Source: Bacteroidales bacterium
GTDB lineage: Bacteria > Bacteroidota > Bacteroidia > Bacteroidales > UBA932
Assembly (NCBI GenBank): GCA_028724885.1
Contig: JAQYTJ010000043.1
Coordinates: forward strand, 1 to 64,000
Direction of reading: 5' to 3'
DNA: 64,000 bases
Shown here: positions 36,160 to 45,193 of the stretch, piece after piece
How the letters are laid out: each line of letters starts with the position of its first letter
How positions within the stretch are numbered: the stretch's first letter is position 1
Translations under genes and position numbers: made by a program
The notes under the pieces: generated by a model
Database searches by the model: none
Seen by the model: only the letters and a program-made list of their open reading frames with translations
What the model was told of the DNA's origin: nothing

Positions 36160-38045
36160 ATATTCAAAATGAATATGATGTCATAGTCGTAGGCGGAGGC
36201 CATGCTGGCTGTGAGGCGGCGTCGGCAGCCGCAAACATGGGATCTTCGGTGCTTCTTATAAATGCGGATCTTTTCAGTTTTGCCCGAATGTCTTGTAACC
36301 CAGCTGTCGGCGGAATAGCCAAAGGTCAGATTGTACGGGAGATTGATGCACTTGGTGGACAGATGGGATTTGTCACCGATGCTACAACTCTTCAGTTCCG
36401 AATGCTAAACCGCTCGAAAGGTCCTGCTATGTGGAGTCCGCGTGCGCAATGCGACAAAATCGCATTTTCCCTACGCTGGCGAAAAATCCTAGAAACTACT
36501 TGTAAATTAGACATTTACTCCGATTTTGTAGTTTCTTTTCTCTTTGAGAATTCAAAAATCCGTGGGGTTCGTACGAATACTGGGGCAATTTTCAAATCTC
36601 AGACAGTTATACTGACCACTGGAACCTTCCTAAACGGCCGACTCTTCATTGGCCGCACTACCTTTGAGGGAGGCAGAATCGGCGAGCTTTCTTCTCATGG
36701 CCTGACCGAGCAACTTGTTTCGCTCGGACTTAAGGCAGGAAGAATGAAGACAGGAACTCCCCCTAGAATTGACATTTCGTCCGTTGACACGTCAAAGCTT
36801 ACTCGACAGCTCGGCGATGAAAATCCGGAGAGGTTCTCTTTCATGAACATCCCTTCTGCCATTCAAGCTTCTGGCAAGCAGATGCCTTGTTTTGTTCTTC
36901 ATACTAACGAGAAAGTTCATGATATTCTTAGGTCCGGATTTAGCGAGTCCCCACTCTTCACTGGGATGATTACTGGCAGTGGACCTAGATATTGTCCAAG
37001 CATTGAAGATAAGCTTAGAGTATTTCCGGATAAAACAGCACATCAGCTTTTTCTTGAACCAGAAGGAGCAGGCACCACGGAATATTATCTTCAGGGTTTC
37101 TCCTCCTCTCTACCATTACAGGTTCAGCTGGATGCTCTTCATCAGATTCAGGGTTTGGAGAATGCTAAAATATTCAAGCCTGCATATGCAGTGGAATATG
37201 ACTACTTTGATCCAACTCAATTAAAACCTAACCTCGAGCTTAGGGATATTGAAAACCTCTTTTTTGCAGGTCAGATCAATGGCACCACTGGCTATGAAGA
37301 AGCGGCTGGTCAGGGTCTTATAGCTGGCATTAATGCTTCTTTGAAGGTACAAGGGAAGGAGCCGTTCATTCTTCATCGTGATTCTTCTTATATAGGTGTT
37401 CTCATTGACGATTTAATTACAAAGGGCGTTGATGAGCCTTATAGGATGTTTACCTCTCGTGCTGAATTCAGAATTCTTTTGAGGCAGGATAATGCAGATG
37501 AACGTTTGACAGCTCTTTCACATGAAATTGGCCTTGCTTCAGATGAACGCTATGATTCGGCCATGAAGAAATATGAGATGCGAGACAGATTATTGAATTT
37601 CTGCCAAGCCGTCAATATTAAGGCTGATTCTGTCAATGAATATCTCTTTTCTCGTGGGTCTTCGGCGATTTCTGAATCAAAGAAAATATCTGATCTGGCC
37701 TCTCGTCCTGAAATAAGTCTTGCTGAACTTCTGGATTTTGTTCCACGTGGAACAAAAGGAGGCATAAGTGAGATGTCTCTAGCAAAGGAAATCGTTGAAT
37801 CAGCAGAAATTTGCATTAAATACAAGGGCTACATAGACCGCGAGAAAGAAATTGCTGATAAAATTGCACGCCTAGAGAATCTGAAGATTCCAGAAGATTT
37901 CGATTTCGACAAGGTTTCCGGCTTAACTATTGAATGCCGGCAGAAATTCAAGCGTTATCGCCCACATACCATCGCACAGGCCTCTCGCATCTCAGGAGTC
38001 TCACCTGCCGACATCTCAGTTCTTCTCGTCTATTTTGGCAGATAA
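36156..38045 (+). CDS. mnmG: tRNA uridine-5-carboxymethylaminomethyl modification enzyme MnmG (GidA)
   Basis: FAD/NADH-dependent partner of MnmE that modifies U34 of certain tRNAs. Full length at 629 residues. FAD motif [14 protein letters not shown] at 9-22, [13 protein letters not shown], the GTPPRID block, [19 protein letters not shown], and a C-terminal helical domain. mnmE is not in the window. Confidence 0.97.
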   Translation: MNIQNEYDVIVVGGGHAGCEAASAAANMGSSVLLINADLFSFARMSCNPAVGGIAKGQIVREIDALGGQMGFVTDATTLQFRMLNRSKGPAMWSPRAQCDKIAFSLRWRKILETTCKLDIYSDFVVSFLFENSKIRGVRTNTGAIFKSQTVILTTGTFLNGRLFIGRTTFEGGRIGELSSHGLTEQLVSLGLKAGRMKTGTPPRIDISSVDTSKLTRQLGDENPERFSFMNIPSAIQASGKQMPCFVLHTNEKVHDILRSGFSESPLFTGMITGSGPRYCPSIEDKLRVFPDKTAHQLFLEPEGAGTTEYYLQGFSSSLPLQVQLDALHQIQGLENAKIFKPAYAVEYDYFDPTQLKPNLELRDIENLFFAGQINGTTGYEEAAGQGLIAGINASLKVQGKEPFILHRDSSYIGVLIDDLITKGVDEPYRMFTSRAEFRILLRQDNADERLTALSHEIGLASDERYDSAMKKYEMRDRLLNFCQAVNIKADSVNEYLFSRGSSAISESKKISDLASRPEISLAELLDFVPRGTKGGISEMSLAKEIVESAEICIKYKGYIDREKEIADKIARLENLKIPEDFDFDKVSGLTIECRQKFKRYRPHTIAQASRISGVSPADISVLLVYFGR

Positions 38046-38097
38046 TACTATTACACACCCCCATCGCACCGAACACGTCCCAGGCTCTACGAACACC

Positions 38098-38240
38098 ACC
38101 CGTTATCCTGACCGAACATCCTCGTCATCCTGAACGTCACACCCTCGTCATCCTGAAAGTCACGCCCTTTTCGTCCTGAAGACGCACCCCCGTCATCCTG
38201 AACGTCACGCCCTTGTCGTCCTGAAGACGCACCCCCGTCG
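38098..38240. repeat. Tandem array of short palindromic-repeat halves
   Basis: A run of units of about 23-26 nt reading gtcatcctgaacgtcacacc or close variants (gtcctgaagacgcacccc), downstream of mnmG. Each unit is one arm of the composite palindrome. There are no unique spacers, so it is not a CRISPR array. Confidence 0.7.
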
Positions 38241-38304
38241 TCCTGAACTTGATTCAGGATCTGCCTTTTGTGAGAATAGATTCCGGGTCAAGCCCGGAAT
38301 GACG
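38236..38304. repeat. Composite palindromic repeat, full copy
   Basis: Two palindromes, TCCTGAAC-TTGA-TTCAGGA and ATTCCGGG-TCAA-GCCCGGAAT, about 20 nt apart, bounded by CGTC and GACG ends. Best-preserved copy in the window. Confidence 0.8.
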
Positions 38305-38352
38305 TGATGGAGCAAACGCATTTTTTCATGTATACCCATAACGACACACCCT

Positions 38353-38379
38353 CGTCATCCTGAACTTGATTCAGGATCT
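38353..38379. repeat. Palindromic-repeat half overlapping the GIY-YIG gene end
   Basis: cgtcatcctgaacttgattc aggatct. On the minus strand it encodes the last seven residues (DPESSSG) and the TGA stop of the GIY-YIG gene. Confidence 0.85.
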
Positions 38380-38696
38380 AAATCCTCCATTATTAGTCCT
38401 ATTTCACTTGAGAGGTCTTTCCACTCGGGATTGGTATTATTTACAAGAGCATTTTTCCAGCAGCGCTTCCAATTCTTTAGCTGTTTTTCCCTATTTATGG
38501 CAGCAATGATTGAAGCATATTCTTCATAGAATACGAGTTTTACGCAATTGTATTTATTCGTAAAACCCTCTATTAATTTTGATTTATGCTCAAATATTCT
38601 TCTTTTTAAATCATTCGTAACCCCAATGTAAATAGCATTGTTGTTATTGCTTGCCAAAAAATATACAAAGCCTTTTATTAACGAAGTTTCTTCCAT
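38355..38696 (-). CDS. GIY-YIG nuclease-family protein ending inside a palindromic repeat
   Basis: 113 residues with the GIY-YIG landmarks FVYFLAS, IYIGVTNDLKRRIFEHK (catalytic Tyr and Arg), the EEYASIIAAINREKQLKNWKR segment (metal-binding Glu) and NPEW. It matches the small stand-alone YhbQ/UPF0213-like group. The tail LDPESSSG is not family sequence: it is the translation of the adjacent palindromic repeat, which also supplies the stop. The gene lies in a repeat cluster between mnmG and ruvA. Whether the protein acts on such repeats is an open question. Confidence 0.88.
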   Translation of the reverse strand: MEETSLIKGFVYFLASNNNNAIYIGVTNDLKRRIFEHKSKLIEGFTNKYNCVKLVFYEEYASIIAAINREKQLKNWKRCWKNALVNNTNPEWKDLSSEIGLIMEDLDPESSSG

Positions 38697-38711
38697 AGTT
38701 CATTGAATGAT

Positions 38712-39299
38712 TTACAACATCTGGAGGGCGGATTTGATTACGTCTTCGACTTTGGCTTTCGGGTTGGCCTTAAGGATTTCCTGAACAGCTTTATTGACGT
38801 TCTGCTTAGAAAAACCTAGCATAATGAGGGCACGGCAAGCTTCTTCAACTATCTCGTTGTGGCCGGCGGCAAATATTTCCGTAGAATCAGCACCCTCGCC
38901 TTTCACGATTTTATCTTTTAGTTCAATGATTACCTTTTGAGCGCTCTTTAGGCCGATGCCCTTCACGCTTTTGATCTTAGCTACGTCATCGGAAAGTATT
39001 GCCTGGCGAATTTCTTCTGCTGAAAGTGAAGAAAGCATCATTCTGGCAGAGCCAACCCCAACTCCTGAGACTCCAATTAATAGTTCGAATAACTCTCGTT
39101 CGTCCTTTGTGGCAAATCCGTAATATTCCTCATCGTCCTGTCTTATGTGGTGATGAATATAAACAATACCATCTGCTTTTCCTTCTAATGCCTGGTATGT
39201 CTGGAGAGAAATCAGCATGCTGTATCCGATGCCGTTATTATCGATGACAACCGACATTGGAGAGAGCTCAACTATTTTGCCTTTGACGTAATCTATCAT
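38712..39299 (-). CDS. ruvA: Holliday junction DNA-binding protein RuvA
   Basis: Tetrameric Holliday-junction binder that loads RuvB. 195 residues: N-terminal OB fold (MIDYVKGKIVELSPMSVVI), helix-hairpin-helix pair (LLIGVSGVGVGSARMML and IKSVKGIGLKSAQKVI), and a C-terminal RuvB-binding domain (EACRALIMLGFSKQNVNKAV). It follows 15 nt behind the GIY-YIG gene on the other side of a repeat cluster. ruvB is at 23998, ruvC is not seen. Confidence 0.96.
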   Translation of the reverse strand: MIDYVKGKIVELSPMSVVIDNNGIGYSMLISLQTYQALEGKADGIVYIHHHIRQDDEEYYGFATKDERELFELLIGVSGVGVGSARMMLSSLSAEEIRQAILSDDVAKIKSVKGIGLKSAQKVIIELKDKIVKGEGADSTEIFAAGHNEIVEEACRALIMLGFSKQNVNKAVQEILKANPKAKVEDVIKSALQML

Positions 39300-39352
39300 A
39301 TTCAGAAAATATTAGCCTTTACAAAAATAGTCTATTTAAGGGAAATCAGGAA

Positions 39353-39369
39353 TAACTTTGCTAAATTTG
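39353..39369 (+). promoter_or_regulatory. Two overlapping -7 elements of sufS
   Basis: TAACTTTG (39353-39360) and TAAATTTG (39362-39369) both match TAnnTTTG just before the sufS start. Confidence 0.6.
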
Positions 39370-39390
39370 AAATTTGAAATTTTATTGAAG

Positions 39391-40614
39391 ATGAATGTTG
39401 AAGATATAAGAGCGCTGTTCCCCGCATTGAGCCAGAAGGTCTATGGCAAGCCTTTGGTTTATTTCGATAATGCTGCCACGGCTCAGAGGCCTCAATCCGT
39501 GATAGATGCTTGGGAACGGTTAGTAAAAGGGCCGAATGCGAATATTCATAGAGCAGTCCATAATCTTGCGGTTGAAGCTACCGATGAATACGAGAGCACG
39601 CGCGACGAGGTGCAGAAATTCATCAATGCAGGCAGCAGAGAAGAGGTTATATTCACTTCCGGCACAACTGCTTCCATAAATCTTGCAGCTTTCTCTTTCG
39701 GCGAGACATATATTCACGAAGGAGATGAAATAATTGTGTCGGAGTCGGAGCACCACTCGAACATAGTGCCTTGGCAGATGCTGTGCCAGCGAAAAAAGGC
39801 CGTGCTGAAAGTCATCCCTGTCGATGAGGGAGGGAACCTGAAATTGGATGAGTTAAGGAATATGTTTACGGCCCGTACGAAGCTGGTTGCAGTAACTCAG
39901 ATTTCCAATGTTCTGGGTATCATCAATCCAATTAAAGAGATTGTAAACATTTGTCATTCAAATAATTGTCCAATTCTTGTCGATGGCGCTCAAGGCATCG
40001 TGCATGAAGGAATAGATGTTCAGGACCTCGATTGTGATTTTTATGCGTTCTCTGGTCACAAGATTTATGCTGCTAGCGGCACGGGGGTGCTTTATGGCAA
40101 GAGGCGTTGGCTGGAGGAAATGGTTCCGTGGCAGGGTGGCGGCGAAATGATAGATCATGTAAGATTTTCCGGCACCACGTATGCTCCGCTGCCTGAAAAA
40201 TTTGAGGCAGGCACGCAAAATATAAATGCTACGCCAACATTGAAACCTGCCATTGAGATGGCTAGAATGATGAAGGATAAGGATGTGCAAGCGTACCAAA
40301 ATTCAGTGCGGGATTATCTGCTTCATGAGCTGACTGCCGATGGGCGTATTAGGCTCTTCGGTGTTCCACATAGAACAAACGAAAAAGCCTCGCTCTTCTC
40401 TTTTGCTGTACAAGGTGCTCATCATGAGGATCTTGCGCTTATCCTTGACAAAATGGGCATAGCTACGAGATCTGGCCAGATGTGTGCGGAACCGATAATG
40501 GACAGGTATGGAGTTACGGGTATGCTGAGAATATCCCTAGCTCCGTATAGCACCATGGAAGAAGCGGAATATTTCATAAAATCGCTTAATAAGGCAATTT
40601 CGATGTTAGTATAA
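39391..40614 (+). CDS. sufS: Cysteine desulfurase SufS
   Basis: PLP enzyme that takes sulfur from cysteine for Fe-S cluster assembly. 407 residues from ATG 39391 (MNVEDIRALFPALSQKVYGK); the longer frame from TTG 39358 would run through the promoter boxes. Group II features: SEHHSN, the PLP lysine in SGHKIYAASG and the active-site Cys in RSGQMCAEP. sufE follows with a strong ribosome-binding site. sufB, sufC and sufD are not in the window. Confidence 0.95.
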   Translation: MNVEDIRALFPALSQKVYGKPLVYFDNAATAQRPQSVIDAWERLVKGPNANIHRAVHNLAVEATDEYESTRDEVQKFINAGSREEVIFTSGTTASINLAAFSFGETYIHEGDEIIVSESEHHSNIVPWQMLCQRKKAVLKVIPVDEGGNLKLDELRNMFTARTKLVAVTQISNVLGIINPIKEIVNICHSNNCPILVDGAQGIVHEGIDVQDLDCDFYAFSGHKIYAASGTGVLYGKRRWLEEMVPWQGGGEMIDHVRFSGTTYAPLPEKFEAGTQNINATPTLKPAIEMARMMKDKDVQAYQNSVRDYLLHELTADGRIRLFGVPHRTNEKASLFSFAVQGAHHEDLALILDKMGIATRSGQMCAEPIMDRYGVTGMLRISLAPYSTMEEAEYFIKSLNKAISMLV

Positions 40615-40619
40615 GGAGG
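40614..40619 (+). promoter_or_regulatory. Shine-Dalgarno site of sufE
   Basis: AGGAGG beginning at the last base of the sufS stop codon, five bases from ATG 40624; suggests coupled translation. Confidence 0.65.
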
Positions 40620-40623
40620 AAAT

Positions 40624-41040
40624 ATGAAAACGCTTGAAGAGGCAAAGCAAGCTGTGATCGATGATTTCTCGATGTACGATGAGTGGCTGGATAAATATGA
40701 ATATCTCATTGAGCTTGGGAAAAATCTGGAGCCGTTCCCCGAGGCTTCGAAAATTGACGATAATCTTATAAAAGGTTGTCAATCAAGAGTTTGGCTGGAT
40801 TACAAGGTCGAAGATGGGAGAATATATTTCTCCGCTGACAGCGATGCCATCATCACGAAGGGTATCATTTCGTTGTTGATCAGCGTCTATTCCGGTAGGA
40901 CTCCGCAAGAGATTGTGCATGACGATTTCGGCTTCATAAACGATATTGGGCTGAAGGAAAACCTCTCCCCTACTCGTGCCAATGGACTCGTTTCAATGAT
41001 TGACACTATTAAGGCTGTAGCGTTTGAGAATTGCAAATAA
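40624..41040 (+). CDS. sufE: Sulfur acceptor protein SufE
   Basis: Accepts persulfide sulfur from SufS and passes it to the Fe-S scaffold. 138 residues with the acceptor Cys in LIKGCQSRVW and the conserved RTPQEI / LSPTRANGL regions. It belongs with sufS in one transcript. Confidence 0.94.
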   Translation: MKTLEEAKQAVIDDFSMYDEWLDKYEYLIELGKNLEPFPEASKIDDNLIKGCQSRVWLDYKVEDGRIYFSADSDAIITKGIISLLISVYSGRTPQEIVHDDFGFINDIGLKENLSPTRANGLVSMIDTIKAVAFENCK

Positions 41041-41046
41041 GAGATA

Positions 41047-41071
41047 GATCCTGAATCAAGTTCAGGATGAC
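41047..41071. repeat. Palindromic-repeat half between sufE and the DUF59 gene
   Basis: gatcctgaatcaagttcagg atgac, the CATCCTGAACTTGATTCAGG half in reverse orientation, followed by decayed copies up to about 41160. Confidence 0.7.
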
Positions 41072-41174
41072 AAGGGGTGGCGTTCAGGATAAATGTGACG
41101 TGGTATGGCAGAGCGTAGCGTTCGGGATCTATTTACCATACTGACGACGATCAGGATTAAAAAATCAAAAGGAT

Positions 41175-41561
41175 ATGTCAGAGGAGAATAAGAATAGAGA
41201 AGTACTTACAGCGGAGGATGTGAAAGAGCTGGCTCCGTTGTACGACAACGTAATCTTGGCTTTGAAACAGGTTTATGACCCGGAAATCCCGGTGAATATT
41301 TACGACCTAGGGCTGATATATGAGCTGAATATAAATAAGAAGCACGAGGTTTACATTAAAATGACATTCACTGCGCCGAACTGCCCGATGGCAGATGACG
41401 TACTGGCCATGGTGAAATCCAGCGTCGAGGACGTTCCAGGAGTGAAAAGCGTGGAAGTCGAGCTAACTTTCGAACCGGTGTGGGACAAGGGCATGCTTTC
41501 CGAAGAGGCAAAAGTTGAGCTAGGCCTAGAAGACGACTTCGAGCCTCCGGTGAGGGACTGA
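41175..41561 (+). CDS. DUF59/MIP18 Fe-S assembly protein (SufT-like)
   Basis: 128 residues. MIP18 family signature: DPEIPVNIYDLGLIYEL and MTFTAPNCPMAD with its conserved Cys. Members help mature Fe-S proteins as carriers. Its place after sufS-sufE supports that role. A repeat-bearing gap of 134 nt separates it from sufE, so it may have its own promoter. Confidence 0.88.
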   Translation: MSEENKNREVLTAEDVKELAPLYDNVILALKQVYDPEIPVNIYDLGLIYELNINKKHEVYIKMTFTAPNCPMADDVLAMVKSSVEDVPGVKSVEVELTFEPVWDKGMLSEEAKVELGLEDDFEPPVRD

Positions 41562-41637
41562 TTCACCGATGCATCTTTTCTAGCGGAATATCAATCAATT
41601 GTCCGGTGAAATACTGAATATTGAAATGTATTAGCCT

Positions 41638-44406
41638 ATGTCACACGGAATTAGTAAAATAAATGCGAAGGATTTCGTAAAGAAGTGGAAAGGTAAAGGA
41701 AACGAAAACCAGGATTGCCAAAAGTTCTGGATTGAACTTCTTGAATGGGTTTTCAATGTGCCCAGCAAAGACACTCACGATTTCATTACATTTGAAAAAC
41801 CGGTCGTTGTCAACGGAATCACGAAGTTTATCGATGCCTATCTTCCGGATACAAAGGTAATAATTGAACAGAAGAGCAAGGAAAAGAACCTTGATGCCAG
41901 TGAGAAGCAGAGTGACGGCAGCGAGCTTACGCCGTACGAGCAGGCTAAACGTTACGATGACAACCTTCCTCAGTCGGAGAAAGCCAAATGGATAATTACC
42001 AGCAATTTCCAAACTTTTGCGGTGTATAATATGAATATGCTAGGCTCTGCTCCCATAGTTATAGCCCTTGAAGACCTTCCAGAGAAGGCTACGCAACTGC
42101 AATTCATAGTAGATGCCGATAAGCTTAAAATAAGCATCGAAAAGGATGTCTCTTTCAACGCTGGTGAGATAATAGGAAAAATTTATGACCTGCTGGCTGC
42201 TAAGTATAAGGACATTACAAGGAAGGAATCGCAGAGAGACCTGAATATCCTGTGCGTGCGCCTAGTTTTCTGCCTTTATGCCGAGGACGCTGGAATATTC
42301 GAAAAAGACCTTTTCCACAATTATCTGGCACACTATGAACCGGAAGACCTAAGAGGAGCACTAAAAAATCTTTTTGAGGTTCTTGATGCCAGGGTAGAAG
42401 AAAGAGATCCTTATCTAAGCGAGACCCTTGCGAAATTTCCTTACACTAACGGAGGCTTGTTCAGTGACAAAAACATAGAAATACCGAATTTCACACATGA
42501 AATAAAGGATTATTTAGTATCGAAGGCAAGCGGTGACTTCGACTGGGAGAAAATATCCCCTACAATATTCGGTGCCCTCTTCGAGAGTACATTGAATCCT
42601 GAAACGAGGCGCTCTGGGGGCATGCATTACACTTCAATAGAGAATATTCATAAAGTCATTGATCCTCTGTTCTTAGATGGCCTGAACAATGAATATCTCA
42701 ACATCATGGCTATTAAGACGCCGAATGCGAGGAATAAACGACTGAGGGAGTTTCAGGAGAAACTCGGATCTCTGAAATTCCTTGACCCTGCCTGTGGCAG
42801 TGGTAATTTCCTCACGGAAAAATACCTGTCGGTAAGGCGGCTGGAGAACAAGGTCATAAGAGAGTTGAGCAAGGGGCAGATGTTCCTTAGTTTCGCCAAG
42901 AATGATATTATCAAAGTGAAAATTACGCAGTTCTATGGCATTGAAATCAATGATTTTGCTGTTGAAGTGGCAAAAACTGCATTGTGGATTGCCGAGAGCC
43001 AGATGTTCAAGGAAACAGAGGACATCGTGCAGATCAACTCTGATTTCCTGCCGCTCACCACGAATGCCCACATTGTTGAGGCTGACGCACTTATGGCGGA
43101 CTGGAACTATATAGTGCCGCATGATGAACTTAATTACATCATGGGTAACCCTCCGTTCGTTGGGGCAAGGATGATGGAAGGTGAACAGAAGAATAGCCTC
43201 ATTAATGTTTTTGGAAAAGATTGGAAGAATGTTGGCAATCTTGACTTTGTGTGCGGCTGGTACAAGAAAGCGGCGGATTACATGAAGGACTCGTCAATCA
43301 GAGCCGCTTTCGTGTCAACCAATTCAATTTGTCAGGGCGAGCAGGTGGCTAATCTTTGGAAGCCATTGACTGAAAGCGGGGTAAAGATTGATTTCGCTTA
43401 CAAGACGTTCCGATGGGATAGCGAGGCAAAGATTAAGGCGCACGTTCACTGCGTTATCGTTGGTTTTTCGTATGTTGATGACGATGTTAAATTTATTGTT
43501 GACGAAACTGGAGTGCGGCAAGATGTTAAGCACATTAATGGCTATTTGATTGATTATGACGATATATTCATAGAAAGCAGGGTTCATCCAATATGTTCTG
43601 TGCCTGAGATAGGCATTGGCAACAAGCCGATAGATGGAGGAAATTACCTTTTCACCGAAGAAGAAAAGAACGATTTCGTCAAAAAAGAACCGGCTTCGGA
43701 AAAATGGTTCAAGAAATGGATGGGCTCAGAGGAATTCATCAATAGAAAGCTCCGCTATTGCCTTTGGCTTGGGGAATGTTCGCCAAGTGAGCTGCGTTCC
43801 ATGCCGGAGTGTTTGAAGCGCGTGCAAGCTGTAAGGGCTTTCCGTCTTCAAAGCAAGAGCGAAGGGACAAGGAAATTGGCAGACAAACCAACACGTTTCC
43901 ATGTTGAGAATATGCCAAAAGGGACATTCGTTATTATCCCTAAAGTATCGTCTGAAAGACGCAGATACATTCCAATTGGATTAATGAATCCAGACACTTT
44001 TGCCAGCGACCTCGTGTTTATTATTCCTTTCGCCACGCTTTATCATTTTGGCATACTGACATCTTCCGTCCACATGGCTTGGATGAGGGTCGTGTGTGGC
44101 AGGCTTAAAAGCGATTACAGATATTCAAAAGACATCGTCTATAACAATTTTCCTTGGCCGGAACTTACAGACGGGCAGAAATCTCGTATTGAGAAGGCTG
44201 CGCAGGCTATCCTTGACGCTAGGGCTCTCTACCCTGACAGCTCACTGGCCGACCTCTACGACGAGACTACCATGCCTCCAGAACTACGCAAAGCCCATAA
44301 AGACAACGACTCCGCCGTCCTCGCCGCATACGGCCTCCCAGAGGATACCCCAGAGTCCAGCATCGTCACTCATCTGTTCGCCTTTTACGCACGATTTCTC
44401 AATTGA
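41638..44406 (+). CDS. MmeI-like single-chain restriction-modification enzyme (type IIL)
   Basis: 922 residues joining nuclease, methyltransferase and target recognition in one chain. N-terminal PD-(D/E)xK-type site: D66/D71 with E77-Q78-K79 in FIDAYLPDTKVIIEQK. A helical connector (about 150-350) follows. The gamma-class N6-adenine methyltransferase has motif I LDPACGSGNF near 381 and motif IV NPPF near 503. The C-terminal third (from about 620) would be the DNA-recognition part. No separate specificity or methylase gene is needed, and none is present. It should cut and methylate one asymmetric site. Target unknown; an intact frame implies activity. Confidence 0.85.
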   Translation: MSHGISKINAKDFVKKWKGKGNENQDCQKFWIELLEWVFNVPSKDTHDFITFEKPVVVNGITKFIDAYLPDTKVIIEQKSKEKNLDASEKQSDGSELTPYEQAKRYDDNLPQSEKAKWIITSNFQTFAVYNMNMLGSAPIVIALEDLPEKATQLQFIVDADKLKISIEKDVSFNAGEIIGKIYDLLAAKYKDITRKESQRDLNILCVRLVFCLYAEDAGIFEKDLFHNYLAHYEPEDLRGALKNLFEVLDARVEERDPYLSETLAKFPYTNGGLFSDKNIEIPNFTHEIKDYLVSKASGDFDWEKISPTIFGALFESTLNPETRRSGGMHYTSIENIHKVIDPLFLDGLNNEYLNIMAIKTPNARNKRLREFQEKLGSLKFLDPACGSGNFLTEKYLSVRRLENKVIRELSKGQMFLSFAKNDIIKVKITQFYGIEINDFAVEVAKTALWIAESQMFKETEDIVQINSDFLPLTTNAHIVEADALMADWNYIVPHDELNYIMGNPPFVGARMMEGEQKNSLINVFGKDWKNVGNLDFVCGWYKKAADYMKDSSIRAAFVSTNSICQGEQVANLWKPLTESGVKIDFAYKTFRWDSEAKIKAHVHCVIVGFSYVDDDVKFIVDETGVRQDVKHINGYLIDYDDIFIESRVHPICSVPEIGIGNKPIDGGNYLFTEEEKNDFVKKEPASEKWFKKWMGSEEFINRKLRYCLWLGECSPSELRSMPECLKRVQAVRAFRLQSKSEGTRKLADKPTRFHVENMPKGTFVIIPKVSSERRRYIPIGLMNPDTFASDLVFIIPFATLYHFGILTSSVHMAWMRVVCGRLKSDYRYSKDIVYNNFPWPELTDGQKSRIEKAAQAILDARALYPDSSLADLYDETTMPPELRKAHKDNDSAVLAAYGLPEDTPESSIVTHLFAFYARFLN

Positions 44407-44694
44407 TAGATCGACCCACCTTATCATTCAAAGCTCTACCTTGGCATCCCGCGTTTTCCCCTGTTATCATTAGCTTTCCCACTGTCATTCCGTGCTGTCC
44501 CCTGTCATCCTACTCTCCCACTCGTTAACCTGCCGACATAAACCCACGGAAAAACCATTTCATTGCGCTCGCCCAATATGTAGTACAGACAATCACGCCC
44601 TCACTTCACTCTGCGGTACATTAGCTGTACTATATCTCCGAGTAGCACAGCCGCAGATTCTCAGTACTTCATCCCCGTGGATTTCTGGGCTCAA
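44407..44694. other. Non-coding stretch with decayed palindromic repeats
   Basis: Broken pieces of the gtcattccg/gtcatcct repeat (about 44437-44520), then unassigned sequence. No coding frame is supported on either strand. Confidence 0.5.
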
Positions 44695-44728
44695 GTCCAA
44701 AACCCTGTGTTAAAGAAGGTTATTCTGT
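44695..44728. repeat. Intergenic element, copy B (left block)
   Basis: ccaaaaccctgtgttaaaga aggttattctgtg matches copy A (416-436) and copy C (62003-62020). The gatcccggaaga block of the right end was not found nearby. Confidence 0.5.
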
Positions 44729-44880
44729 GACTCCTGTATTTTCCTGGAGGTAATGCGATGCGCAAGCGATTATGTTGGGGGTGTACCTGACCGATAGGGT
44801 AGGCAAGAGGCGTTTCTCATGTGCTTGATAATCAATATATTCGTTAGCATCAATTGCTCATACTGCCTGAATTTTAATAT

Positions 44881-44936
44881 GGGTGAGCAATGCCCCTGCT
44901 GATAATCAATTATTTACAAAGATGTTTTGCTCACCC
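44881..44936. repeat. 10-bp inverted repeat at the break of the ADP-ribosylglycohydrolase gene
   Basis: GGGTGAGCAA (44881-44890) and TTGCTCACCC (44927-44936) are perfect inverted repeats. Family-like protein sequence of the minus-strand gene stops where the right arm begins. Two tgataatcaat copies (about 44824 and 44899) lie close by. May mark an insertion or deletion end. Confidence 0.5.
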
Positions 44937-45190
44937 CTTGGAGATTTCTCATTCCCAGCAGGATTCCCACAGCGGTGAACAAGGACATCTGGGTGTCGTC
45001 GGAAATCCGAGCAAGGTCATGTCTATCCAGCTGGTACCGGGTTATTCCCCCCTTCGCCATATTGCCGGACGATGGAGCTGAAGGACTCAAATTCCACTGC
45101 ATAACCGAGCGCATCGCCAACGGCCCCTCCTACCATACAGCCAAGGACTTGATTCTTGGCGCAAGGTGTAAGTTTAGGATTCTCATTCAT
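44914..45190 (-). pseudogene. Frameshifted and truncated ADP-ribosylglycohydrolase (DraG-like)
   Basis: Starts at ATG 45190, three bases after the HIRAN stop: [19 protein letters not shown], then [17 protein letters not shown], the hallmark start of ADP-ribosylglycohydrolases. At a GGGGGG tract (plus-strand 45047-45052) the frame slips. The second frame continues [33 protein letters not shown], including the metal-binding SDDTQM motif. After GMRNLQ the protein ends, with two thirds of the family length missing. The gene is therefore dead, or at most phase-variable at the G tract and truncated. Confidence 0.78.
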
Positions 45191-45193
45191 CGC

